The position numbers were made by a program, and so were the translations under genes. 9,747 nt of DNA from positions 1-9,747 of the forward strand of contig JAKAAL010000101.1 of the NCBI GenBank assembly GCA_021802375.1. Reading direction: 5' to 3'. How positions within the stretch are numbered: the first letter of the stretch is position 1; the number at the start of each line of letters is the position of its first letter. Of this stretch, positions 1 through 5,313 are shown piece after piece. The notes beneath the pieces were generated by a model that was not told the DNA's origin, ran no database searches, and saw nothing but the letters and a program-made list of their open reading frames with translations. This DNA is from Bacillota bacterium. Lineage in GTDB: Bacteria; Bacillota_E; Sulfobacillia; Sulfobacillales; Sulfobacillaceae.

Positions 1-162
1 GAACTTGCTCAACTGATTCCGGTGACCCAGTACCAGCTGAATCAGAAGTTCAAGCACGGGGTGGTCGAGCCCATCGAATTAACTGAAGTGGTCGAATTGA
101 CACGTAAGGGTCTTGAACGGTTCACTTACATGAAATTGGACCAAACGGAAGGGTCAAAGTGA
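1..162 (+). CDS. Multi-ubiquitin domain protein (Ubl modifier), C-terminal fragment
   Basis: The reading frame is open from the first base and ends with TGA at 160-162, giving the last 53 residues of a protein that starts outside the window. The text resembles the end of a multiubiquitin (PF14452-type) ubiquitin-like domain: Y-Q-L-N-Q-K-F, then V-V-E-P-I-E-L-T-E-V-V-E-L, then G-L-E-R-F-T-Y, ending M-K-L-D-Q-T-E-G-S-K. In this family the protein serves as the modifier that an adjacent E1 activates and an adjacent E2 handles. The E2, E1 and JAB genes directly downstream support that role. The stop overlaps the next start as GTGA, so translation is coupled. An oddity is that the likely conjugating glycine (E-G) is followed by two residues, S-K, suggesting a precursor that needs trimming. 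The number of Ubl repeats cannot be seen. Family assignment is from memory of the pattern plus context. Confidence 0.75.
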   Translation, partial: ELAQLIPVTQYQLNQKFKHGVVEPIELTEVVELTRKGLERFTYMKLDQTEGSK

Positions 163-566
163 GAAGAGAATTCAAACTAGATTCTAATGACGAGCAGTAT
201 ATGGACGTCAAGGGTTACCACTGGGAGACCTTCATAGAAGGGAAGAAGCTTTGGCTGCTGGTTAGTCACTTTCCCATACCCCCAGGCTACAATGTGACGG
301 AGGCTACTCTGGCGGTGCAGTTTCCATCCTTAGATTATCTTCGGCAAGGGCTGGATATGTGTTATTTCACGCCGGCTTTGTCACGAGCCGATAACAAGCC
401 GATCGCCCAGGTGAATGTGGTCGAACAGATTGATGGCCGTGCGTTTCAGCGATGGTCTAGGCATCGCACACCTCAAGCTCCATGGGATCCCGGAAATGAT
501 TCGCTGGTAACCCATCTGCTCCTCATCGAGAACTGGTTGGTCCGGGAATTTGAGAGGGTCAAATGA
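159..566 (+). CDS. E2-like ubiquitin-conjugating protein, prokaryotic family E
   Basis: This 135-residue protein starts at GTG 159, chosen because GGAAGGG at 147-153 lies 5 bases upstream and the start overlaps the preceding stop (GTGA). The sequence fits the Prok-E2 family E pattern: an N-terminal W-L-L-V-S-H-F-P-I-P-P-G-Y strand and proline region (residues 32-44), L-D-M-C-Y-F-T-P (65-72), and the distinctive W-S-R-H-R (99-103), W-D-P-G (109-112) and T-H-L-L-L-I-E-N-W-L (118-127). The family has a UBC-like fold and is expected to accept the Ubl from the E1 and pass it to a target. C68 is the only cysteine in the protein, so it is the sole thiol candidate for a Ubl intermediate; whether it is catalytic is not shown. 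The gene ends in TGA overlapping the next ATG (ATGA). The A-G-G-G-T-C-A-A-A context just before this start recurs before the next gene's start. Confidence 0.82.
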   Translation: MRREFKLDSNDEQYMDVKGYHWETFIEGKKLWLLVSHFPIPPGYNVTEATLAVQFPSLDYLRQGLDMCYFTPALSRADNKPIAQVNVVEQIDGRAFQRWSRHRTPQAPWDPGNDSLVTHLLLIENWLVREFERVK

Positions 567-1975
567 TTACAAACCGGTACAAATTGAGAATGACAGGTCA
601 CCAATACGAGGCGCTTAGAAAGCATTTGTTAACCGATGACGGACTTGAGGCAGTGAGTGTGGCCCTGTGTGGCGTCGCGGAGCGCCAAGATACAGGGCGC
701 GTTGAACGAATCGTTGCAGTTCATTGCATCGAGCACATCCCTTACAGTCATTGTACCGAGAGGACTAGCAGTCGAGTCACTTGGTCGACTAAATTGCTCT
801 CCGAATTAATAGCTGAAAATTCAACTCAACAGTTCGTCGTTCTTAAAATCCATAGTCACACAGATGGCAGCCAATCATTTTCAGAACTGGACGATGAATC
901 AGACCGCTGTCTGTATGAAAGTTTGGCGGGATGGTTTCAACGCGACTTCGTCTTGGTTAGTGCGGTAATGCTCCCCGAAGGTCGAATCGTGGCGAGAGCT
1001 TGGGATGGTGGAGCCACTCCCGTTTACTTCGAATCGGTGGTTGTCGCGGGCGACGACATTTACATCTGGAACAGCATGAATGAGGCAGACACGGTCGATG
1101 AAGATATGGATGAAATCCAACAGCGCACCCACCAAACTTTTGGACAAGGTACGACTGCTCTCCTCCGTAAGCTGTCGGTGGGCGTAGTCGGTGTTTCGGG
1201 TACAGGCAGTCCCCTTGTTGAAATGCTGTTTCGGCTTGGCGTGGGTACCTTGGTACTTGTGGATGCTGACACGATAGAGAAGAAGAATTTAGGGCGTATC
1301 TACAACAGCTCCAGGCGGGATATGGGAAGTTACAAGGTCGATGTCATAGCGAGGGCAATAAAGCAGAGTGGGCTAAATACGAAAGTGTTGCCGATTCACA
1401 CAGACCTTTATCACACGTCGGCGATCGCCACCCTTGCACAATGCGACATGGTCTTTGGTTGTATGGATTCTATAGACGGTCGCGATTTGCTTAATAAACT
1501 TGCAGTGTACTACAGCCTACCATATTGGGATGTAGGAGTCGGCATAGAGGCTGACGGAAACGGCGGGGTTGATTTCGTCGGGGTCTCGGTGCACTACCTG
1601 ACTCCTGATGGCCCAACCCTATTGGAACGGAAGGCATACACCTCGGAGCTACTTAGGGCGAGTTACCTAAAACGCACTGACCCCGAGGAATATGAGGATT
1701 TGTTGGACGAGGGCTACATTCATGGGACCCGCGAAGAGCGCCCTGCAGTCATTAGCGTCAACACGTTAGCCGCAAGTCTCGCCGTGAATGATTTCTTAGC
1801 GCGCATTCATGGGTTTCGCTGGTTCAGCAATGCCGATTATAGCGCAGGTCGATTCAACTTGAGTGACGCCTATTTTCGGTACGAGCCTGCTCCAAACGTC
1901 AAATCGAGCCTGGGTGCCTACGTCGGTCGGGGAGACACCGTCCCCCCGTTGGGTGAGATGTATGTTGTACAGTAA
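563..1975 (+). CDS. JAB/JAMM isopeptidase fused to ThiF/E1-like adenylating enzyme
   Basis: The protein has 470 residues. ATG 563 has GAGAGGG at 552-558 and overlaps the E2 stop. Residues about 1-165 form a JAB domain: E29 as likely catalytic glutamate and a perfect JAMM motif H97-x-H99-x7-S107-x2-D110 that binds zinc for cleavage of Ubl linkages or precursor tails. Residues about 190-420 form a Rossmann-type E1/ThiF domain: the ATP loop G-V-V-G-V-S-G-T-G-S (207-216), V-D-A-D-T-I-E (233-239), N242-L-G-R245, K258, the F-G-C-M-D-S strand (298-303), and a P-A-V-I-S-V-N-T-L-A-A-S-L-A-V-N helix (394-409). These residues in E1 and MoeB/ThiF enzymes bind ATP and adenylate the Ubl C-terminus. No cysteine occurs after C300, so a canonical thioester cysteine in the crossover loop appears absent. 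The fusion joins activation and removal in one polypeptide. Its last 14 bases overlap the next gene. Confidence 0.9.
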   Translation: MITNRYKLRMTGHQYEALRKHLLTDDGLEAVSVALCGVAERQDTGRVERIVAVHCIEHIPYSHCTERTSSRVTWSTKLLSELIAENSTQQFVVLKIHSHTDGSQSFSELDDESDRCLYESLAGWFQRDFVLVSAVMLPEGRIVARAWDGGATPVYFESVVVAGDDIYIWNSMNEADTVDEDMDEIQQRTHQTFGQGTTALLRKLSVGVVGVSGTGSPLVEMLFRLGVGTLVLVDADTIEKKNLGRIYNSSRRDMGSYKVDVIARAIKQSGLNTKVLPIHTDLYHTSAIATLAQCDMVFGCMDSIDGRDLLNKLAVYYSLPYWDVGVGIEADGNGGVDFVGVSVHYLTPDGPTLLERKAYTSELLRASYLKRTDPEEYEDLLDEGYIHGTREERPAVISVNTLAASLAVNDFLARIHGFRWFSNADYSAGRFNLSDAYFRYEPAPNVKSSLGAYVGRGDTVPPLGEMYVVQ

Positions 1976-2309
1976 GGTTAGGGATGGCATTCTTCGGATT
2001 CTTGAATGGCTCGGACTCCGTCGACGAGTCGGCCAATATACGGTCATAAATTGCGATGCGTTACCGGAGATGCCAAAGAAAAACGTGCTCTATGTTTTGG
2101 GAGACCCTCCTTACGAATGGGCGGTCGGTTTTCTGTGCCCCTGCAACTGTGGTGCTCTAATTCAGCTTAATCTCCTTCCTAAAGCACGGCCATGTTGGAA
2201 GTTGAAGAGAGGGTCCCACGGTGAACCATCTCTGTATCCTTCGGTATGGAGAAAGGTGGGCTGCAAGAGTCACTTTTTTCTGGAGGAAGGGGAGATCAAG
2301 TGGGTTTAA
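1962..2309 (+). CDS. DUF6527 family cysteine-rich protein of the Ubl operon
   Basis: The frame is open further upstream, but ATG 1962 is the best start. It has GGGTGAG at 1951-1957, overlaps the E1 stop by 14 bases, and the longer reading only shadows the E1 gene. The product is 115 residues. Recognisable DUF6527 text is V-L-Y-V-L-G-D-P-P-Y-E-W-A-V (42-55), then C59-P-C61-N-C63-G, L-N-L-L-P-K-A-R-P-C78-W, S-L-Y-P-S-V-W (90-96) and C101-K-S-H104-F-F. The CxCxC group together with C78, C101 and H104 suggests a structural or catalytic zinc site; this is inference. The family is known mainly as a neighbour of bacterial Ubl, E2 and E1-JAB genes, and no biochemical role is assumed here. A target-recruiting E3-like or accessory role is possible but unproven. 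It is the last gene of the overlapping block. Confidence 0.82.
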   Translation: MLYSKVRDGILRILEWLGLRRRVGQYTVINCDALPEMPKKNVLYVLGDPPYEWAVGFLCPCNCGALIQLNLLPKARPCWKLKRGSHGEPSLYPSVWRKVGCKSHFFLEEGEIKWV

Positions 2310-2598
2310 GCCGGCGCCCCCTGACAACCTGCCAACCTGCTAAATAGAGGTAATGAATAAACCACCATATTGGCCGTCCCGCATGGCCTCCGTACCGATA
2401 AAAGAGGGAGATGGCGGTGAAATGGCTGGTATGAATCGGAGATCCGCAGCCGAGGATTATAAAGATCACATGCCAATCATGTTGTGCCTCATGCGTCATT
2501 GCGCCATTGTCAGTTACCATTGGGATAAGGTTACAGGGTGGTGTAAAATTGCATTTGTTTGGTGGCATGAAAGATCGCAATGGCTGGGAGGATACAGA
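2310..2598. other. Intergenic region after the Ubl operon
   Basis: No gene is supported. A reading frame runs through from ATG 2353 into the next gene, but its first 82 residues are unusually rich in W, H, M and C and its first ATG lacks a Shine-Dalgarno site. I treat it as non-coding leader. No convincing terminator with a T-run follows the Ubl operon, so read-through into the downstream gene is possible. Confidence 0.5.
2586..2593 (+). promoter_or_regulatory. Shine-Dalgarno site that decides the start at 2599
   Basis: GGGAGGAT lies 5-7 bases before GTG 2599, an optimal distance. The upstream ATG at 2353 lacks such a site. This places the start immediately before the membrane helix. Confidence 0.55.
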
Positions 2599-3276
2599 GT
2601 GTTGCCTTGGGCAGGATTTTGGCCTAGTGTGGTTTCCAATATTGCGGGCGGAGTGGTCGCGGGTTCAATTGTGGGCCTGTTCCTTTGGCGACTTCAGGTT
2701 GGCGCAGAAGCCCGAGTAACCGAAAACCAGTATGAAAACCAATATTTAGCCCTTGAGGCCAAGATTAAAGACGTTTTGCTGTCCAAGGATGTTACGAATG
2801 TGTCGTCGGCCAGGGAATCAGAGTTGTCGACTAGCCAGAAGTTGCATGGAGAGTTGAGCGGTATTCCCCTGCAAATCTGGAAACCCCACCTTCCACAACA
2901 CACCGATAGGTTGGAGAAACTTTCCGATTTTTTGAAGAATAGATCAGAATTCGTTAGGGCCGCCGAAACGTTGGATCTTGCGTTATCGCAGGCCATCCGA
3001 GCGTACAACCATGCAAAGCAGATAGCCATGATTAACGACACTAGTGACCACGCTTACTACGTAGCGCTTACCAATGGACTATCGCCACCGGAAGCTGTGA
3101 AATGGATTGGCATGTCGATGAATGATCAGGTATTAAGGCGGTTCGAGAACTCGTTTAGCGAGGTCTTTTCAGACGACGTTGTTAAGTCGAGTACCCAATT
3201 GTATTTGGAGACACGAGACACTCTGGCGATGACATTGGACAATCTGCGAATTGCTTTTTTGGGAGGAGACGCTTGA
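2599..3276 (+). CDS. Hypothetical protein with one N-terminal membrane helix
   Basis: I do not recognise this family. With the GTG start at 2599 the product is 225 residues. Residues about 7-29 form a hydrophobic glycine-rich helix (F-W-P-S-V-V-S-N-I-A-G-G-V-V-A-G-S-I-V-G-L-F-L), followed by W-R-L-Q, so a membrane-anchored protein with a large soluble C-terminal domain is likely. The rest is rich in E, K, L, S and N and looks mostly helical, with possible coiled-coil or four-helix-bundle segments (for example around Q-Y-L-A-L-E-A-K-I-K-D-V-L-L and the later R-A-A-E-T-L-D-L-A-L-S-Q-A-I-R-A-Y-N-H-A). No catalytic motif is apparent. It follows the Ubl operon on the same strand after 289 bases, so it could be an associated membrane component or effector, or an independent defence gene. 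A longer version from 2353 (307 residues) is possible but less likely. Confidence 0.6.
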   Translation: MLPWAGFWPSVVSNIAGGVVAGSIVGLFLWRLQVGAEARVTENQYENQYLALEAKIKDVLLSKDVTNVSSARESELSTSQKLHGELSGIPLQIWKPHLPQHTDRLEKLSDFLKNRSEFVRAAETLDLALSQAIRAYNHAKQIAMINDTSDHAYYVALTNGLSPPEAVKWIGMSMNDQVLRRFENSFSEVFSDDVVKSSTQLYLETRDTLAMTLDNLRIAFLGGDA

Positions 3277-3387
3277 TTGCGTGGGAGAGTTTATGTAAAT
3301 CGAGAGAGGTGGATGCCATCGTGACCTGATCATCGCGCCACTCTGTGGCGGGTGTGGTCATGGTCGGGGAAGGAAAGGTGTGTGCGA

Positions 3388-3516
3388 ATGGCCGAGGAAT
3401 TGGGGACCAGTGTGATTGAGAAAAAGGGAACCAGGGCTACTTTAACACACTCTGCATTGACGCAGTTGTGTTTAGGCTTGGACACCGTCCGGCAGAGCGT
3501 TTGGCGCTTTAGATAA
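3388..3516 (+). CDS. Possible small ORF, 42 residues, or decayed gene
   Basis: ATG 3388 is preceded by GGGGAAGGAAAGG at 3367-3378, about 9 bases away, an adequate ribosome site. The product begins M-A-E-E-L-G-T-S-V-I-E-K-K-G and ends at TAA 3514. The next frame carries protein-like text right across the stop, so this may be the first part of a frameshifted gene. No family is recognised and chance is a real alternative. Confidence 0.2.
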   Translation: MAEELGTSVIEKKGTRATLTHSALTQLCLGLDTVRQSVWRFR

Positions 3517-3617
3517 TCAGGCCGTCAAGATAGCGGTAGAAGACATTATAGAGGGAAGCGAATCCGCGTGTAGGTTTCGATTCGACAAATACGGATTTTG
3601 ATGGACTCCTCTGTGTA

Positions 3618-3731
3618 ATGATGCGTTTCCAAAAATCTCGACGACGTAGCCATATCACGATTTGCAACGCAGGACGAATCTGGTGTTTAGACTGTAGGGA
3701 ACTGATTTGTAAGAACTATATAACGAGCTAA
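3618..3731 (+). CDS. Possible small basic CxxC peptide, 37 residues
   Basis: The frame starts with two ATGs (3618, 3621) and ends at TAA 3729, 18 bases before the Abi start. It is basic at its start (K-S-R-R-R-S-H) and has four cysteines including W-C-L-D-C-R. No good ribosome site precedes it. It could be a leader peptide or chance. Confidence 0.15.
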   Translation: MMRFQKSRRRSHITICNAGRIWCLDCRELICKNYITS

Positions 3732-3738
3732 CCGAAAT

Positions 3739-3742
3739 GAGG
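3739..3742 (+). promoter_or_regulatory. Shine-Dalgarno site that decides the start at 3750
   Basis: GAGG at 3739-3742 lies 7 bases before GTG 3750 but only 1 base before the in-frame GTG 3744, so 3750 is the better start for the Abi gene. Confidence 0.5.
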
Positions 3743-3749
3743 TGTGTCA

Positions 3750-4559
3750 GTGTCGACTCTTTCAGGCCGAGACAAGCGCCAGCTAGAGAAATTATTTGAC
3801 ATGAGCTCAGGCTATGTTATGAGCTTTACTAATCGGACCTTTAGTGAATTCTTTTCAGAGTACAACGTGGTTATTTATGACGACCGCTACGGTACATTCG
3901 GTGGTTCTAAGGCCAATCGCTTGCGGGCACTCTGGGAGAGTGAGACTAACTGGCTCGTTGCCCAAGTCATTGAAGGTTTGATTGGCTACGGTCAAGATGC
4001 TAACGATTTCCAGAATACTCCACCCGAACTAATTGATGGATGCATGGCCATTGCAGAACGCTTGCGAAGTGAAAACTCCGTAGTCGAGTTGGATGCCCTA
4101 ACGGCGCTTGGGGAAGATCCGGATTTTGAGATTCTAGCACAACACGTGCGGGATGCCATTCAACGGGACCAGCCTGAAGGGGGACTGGATCGCCTCCATA
4201 CATATGTAACCAAGTATGTTCGCACTCTTTGTCAGGAACATGGGTTAGAGGTCGATCGGGAAAAGCCGCTTCACAGCCTATTCGGCGAATATGTCAGATT
4301 CTTGGAACGAGACGGACAGCTTGAAACGAGGATGACTAAGCATATTCTTAAAGTCAGTATTTCGGTATTAGAGGCGTTTAATGAAGTTCGAAATAACCGT
4401 AGTCTGGCCCATGATAATCCGATTCTGAATCACGAGGAGAGCCTTCTTATTTATAATCACGTCGCAGCCACCATTCGTTTTATTATGTTTCTAGAACAGG
4501 GTTCCGTGAATGGGGAAGAAGTCGACCTTGACACTGGGCTCTGGGATCTTCCATTTTGA
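3750..4559 (+). CDS. Abortive infection family protein (AbiJ-like N-terminus, Abi_C C-terminus)
   Basis: The product has 269 residues from GTG 3750 (271 from GTG 3744). Residues about 5-80 read D-K-R-Q-L-E-K-L-F-D-M-S-S-G-Y-V, then F-T-N-R-T-F-S-E-F-F and G-G-S-K-A-N-R-L-R-A-L-W, the pattern of N-terminal domains of AbiJ-type abortive infection proteins. Residues about 150-250 match the Abi_C (PF14355-type) pattern: L-C-Q-E-H-G, P-L-H-S-L-F-G-E-Y, I-L-K-V-S-I-S-V-L and R-N-N-R-S-L-A-H-D-N. The last segment contains R214-x6-H221, the spacing seen in HEPN ribonuclease motifs, so an infection-triggered RNase activity is a reasonable inference. The family is cytoplasmic; no membrane segment is visible. 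It stands alone after a long leader on the same strand as the Ubl operon and next to a tRNA attachment-like site, fitting a defence-island cargo gene. Start choice is the main uncertainty. Confidence 0.82.
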   Translation: MSTLSGRDKRQLEKLFDMSSGYVMSFTNRTFSEFFSEYNVVIYDDRYGTFGGSKANRLRALWESETNWLVAQVIEGLIGYGQDANDFQNTPPELIDGCMAIAERLRSENSVVELDALTALGEDPDFEILAQHVRDAIQRDQPEGGLDRLHTYVTKYVRTLCQEHGLEVDREKPLHSLFGEYVRFLERDGQLETRMTKHILKVSISVLEAFNEVRNNRSLAHDNPILNHEESLLIYNHVAATIRFIMFLEQGSVNGEEVDLDTGLWDLPF

Positions 4560-4834
4560 TAGTTAAAAGGGTCGTGCAATGAGCGCATAGAACCAAAAGA
4601 TTCGTGACTTCCCGACGTCTAACAAGGCCGTGATGGATCCGATGTAAATTCTAAAGGGGGTAAGGTGGAATCGGCAGATTTCTGCAGGCATCGAATCCGT
4701 CACCACGGCGTCACCACGAAGCATTGGAAACGGTATTTTGGTAACGAGATGGTAGACGCACCTTACCCTCGATTTCGTTGATGCATAAGGATTCCAGCGC
4801 ATCGGGGCAACCCCATAGACGCCTGAGCGCGGTT
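4560..4834. other. Intergenic region between Abi gene and tRNA fragment
   Basis: No gene is supported. The minus-strand frame through this stretch reads G-F-E-P-A-T-P, a well-known spurious translation of tRNA T-arm sequence, and is rejected. No 5' half of the tRNA (expected to start GTCCCCG) is found. No integrase remnant is recognised. Confidence 0.4.
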
Positions 4835-4879
4835 CTTCTAATCCCGGCGTCGCAGGTTCGAATCCTGCCGGGGACACCA
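4835..4879 (+). other. 3' half of tRNA-Arg(UCU): probable attachment site of an integrated element
   Basis: The segment reads as a precise tRNA 3' half. Anticodon loop CTTCTAA (4835-4841, anticodon TCT), anticodon-stem strand TCCCG (4842-4846), 5-base variable loop (4847-4851), T-arm GCAGG-TTCGAAT-CCTGC (4852-4868), acceptor strand CGGGGAC (4869-4875), discriminator A and encoded CCA (4877-4879). The stem partners CGGGA and GTCCCCG and the D-arm are absent upstream, so it is not a functional tRNA gene. Integrases of the tyrosine family commonly recombine from the anticodon loop to the 3' end of a tRNA gene, leaving exactly this remnant at one end of the element. The element's other end and its integrase would lie outside the window, probably to the left. 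Confidence 0.75.
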
Positions 4880-4928
4880 CCCAAACCCTATACACCGCAA
4901 GCGATCATATGGTGTTGCTTACGGCGGA

Positions 4929-4949
4929 CCCCTAGCTTTAGCTATGGGG
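4929..4949. repeat. IS608-like hairpin, left
   Basis: CCCC (4929-4932) pairs with GGGG (4946-4949), TAGCT (4933-4937) with AGCTA (4940-4944), leaving a TT loop and T4945 bulged. A bulged T in this position is what Y1 transposases of the IS200/IS605 family recognise. Confidence 0.6.
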
Positions 4950-5016
4950 GTCAGTAACACCTATGACGAAGGTGCTCAATGCGCCCAAGTCGCAAACATT
5001 GGCCCCATAGTGGATG

Positions 5017-5037
5017 CCCCGCCATTTATGGCTGGGG
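5017..5037. repeat. IS608-like hairpin, right
   Basis: CCCC (5017-5020) pairs with GGGG (5034-5037), GCCAT (5021-5025) with ATGGC (5028-5032), with a TT loop and T5033 bulged. The architecture is the same as the hairpin at 4929 although the 5-base arms differ. Confidence 0.6.
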
Positions 5038-5048
5038 AGGATGTCCAC

Positions 5049-5313
5049 TCGCCGTCAGAGACTCCAGAAATCGGCGACCAGCTTGCAACGCTGCAGCCAC
5101 AGACTGCTCCTCTTGCTGAGTCTCTATCCGTCCGAACCGGTCGGAGTGACGGCATCGAAACGGACCATGAGGGGGAGGCAAACTGTCGACAGGAACTACA
5201 TCAAATACGTCACGCCAAATTTCCTCATAGCGTCCCCCTCATACGCGCTAACCTAAGCCAGCCGAATCGCATTGGAGACGTCGTTTGCGGGGGCGCTCAT
5301 GGAGTGCCTTGGT
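5049..5313. other. Non-coding stretch downstream of the IS4 transposase
   Basis: No gene is supported; open frames here have no family pattern or ribosome site. The left end of the IS4-family element should lie within this stretch, but I could not find a clean inverted repeat matching the right side. Confidence 0.35.

Larger units (their letters stand above)
3277..3749. other. Long leader before the Abi gene
   Basis: These 473 bases hold no long gene. Two tiny frames (3388-3516 and 3618-3731) are listed separately. A separate open stretch at 3476-3602 reads A-F-G-A-L-D-N-Q-A-V-K-I-A-V-E-D-I-I-E-G without a start codon, in a different frame from the 3388 frame it overlaps, which may be the remains of a frameshifted gene. 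Around 3407-3440, GGGGACCAG and GGGAACCAGG are spaced about 16 bases apart, vaguely like the repeated ends of IS21-type elements, but too weak to assign. Confidence 0.35.
4919..5048. mobile_element. Candidate small IS200/IS605 (IS608-like) derived element
   Basis: Two hairpins 88 bases apart share one design: CCCC, a 5-base arm, TT loop, the complementary 5-base arm, a bulged T, GGGG. The first is nearly identical to the imperfect palindrome I recall for IS608 ends. TTAC, the insertion tetranucleotide of IS608, sits at 4919-4922 just left of the first hairpin, and GGGGAGGATGTC follows the second, like right ends of this family. No tnpA or tnpB gene lies between, so this would be a non-autonomous remnant. 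Exact ends are not determined. Confidence 0.45.

Noticed and set aside
1863..1961. Longer start for the DUF6527 protein
   Set aside because: The first 33 codons lie inside the E1 gene, match nothing in the family and lack a ribosome site; ATG 1962 has one.
2353..2598. N-terminal extension of the membrane protein from ATG 2353
   Set aside because: No ribosome site, odd composition rich in W, H, M and C, and a well-placed GGGAGG before GTG 2599 directly ahead of the membrane helix.
3407..3440. IS21-like end repeats (GGGGACCAG, GGGAACCAGG) and a similar GTGACCAC at about 7055
   Set aside because: Only short words are shared, no istA/istB remnant is present, and the two sites do not form an inverted pair that I can align.
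4563..4895. Minus-strand frame reading G-F-E-P-A-T-P
   Set aside because: This text is a typical false translation of a tRNA T-arm and acceptor end, which is exactly what lies at 4852-4879.
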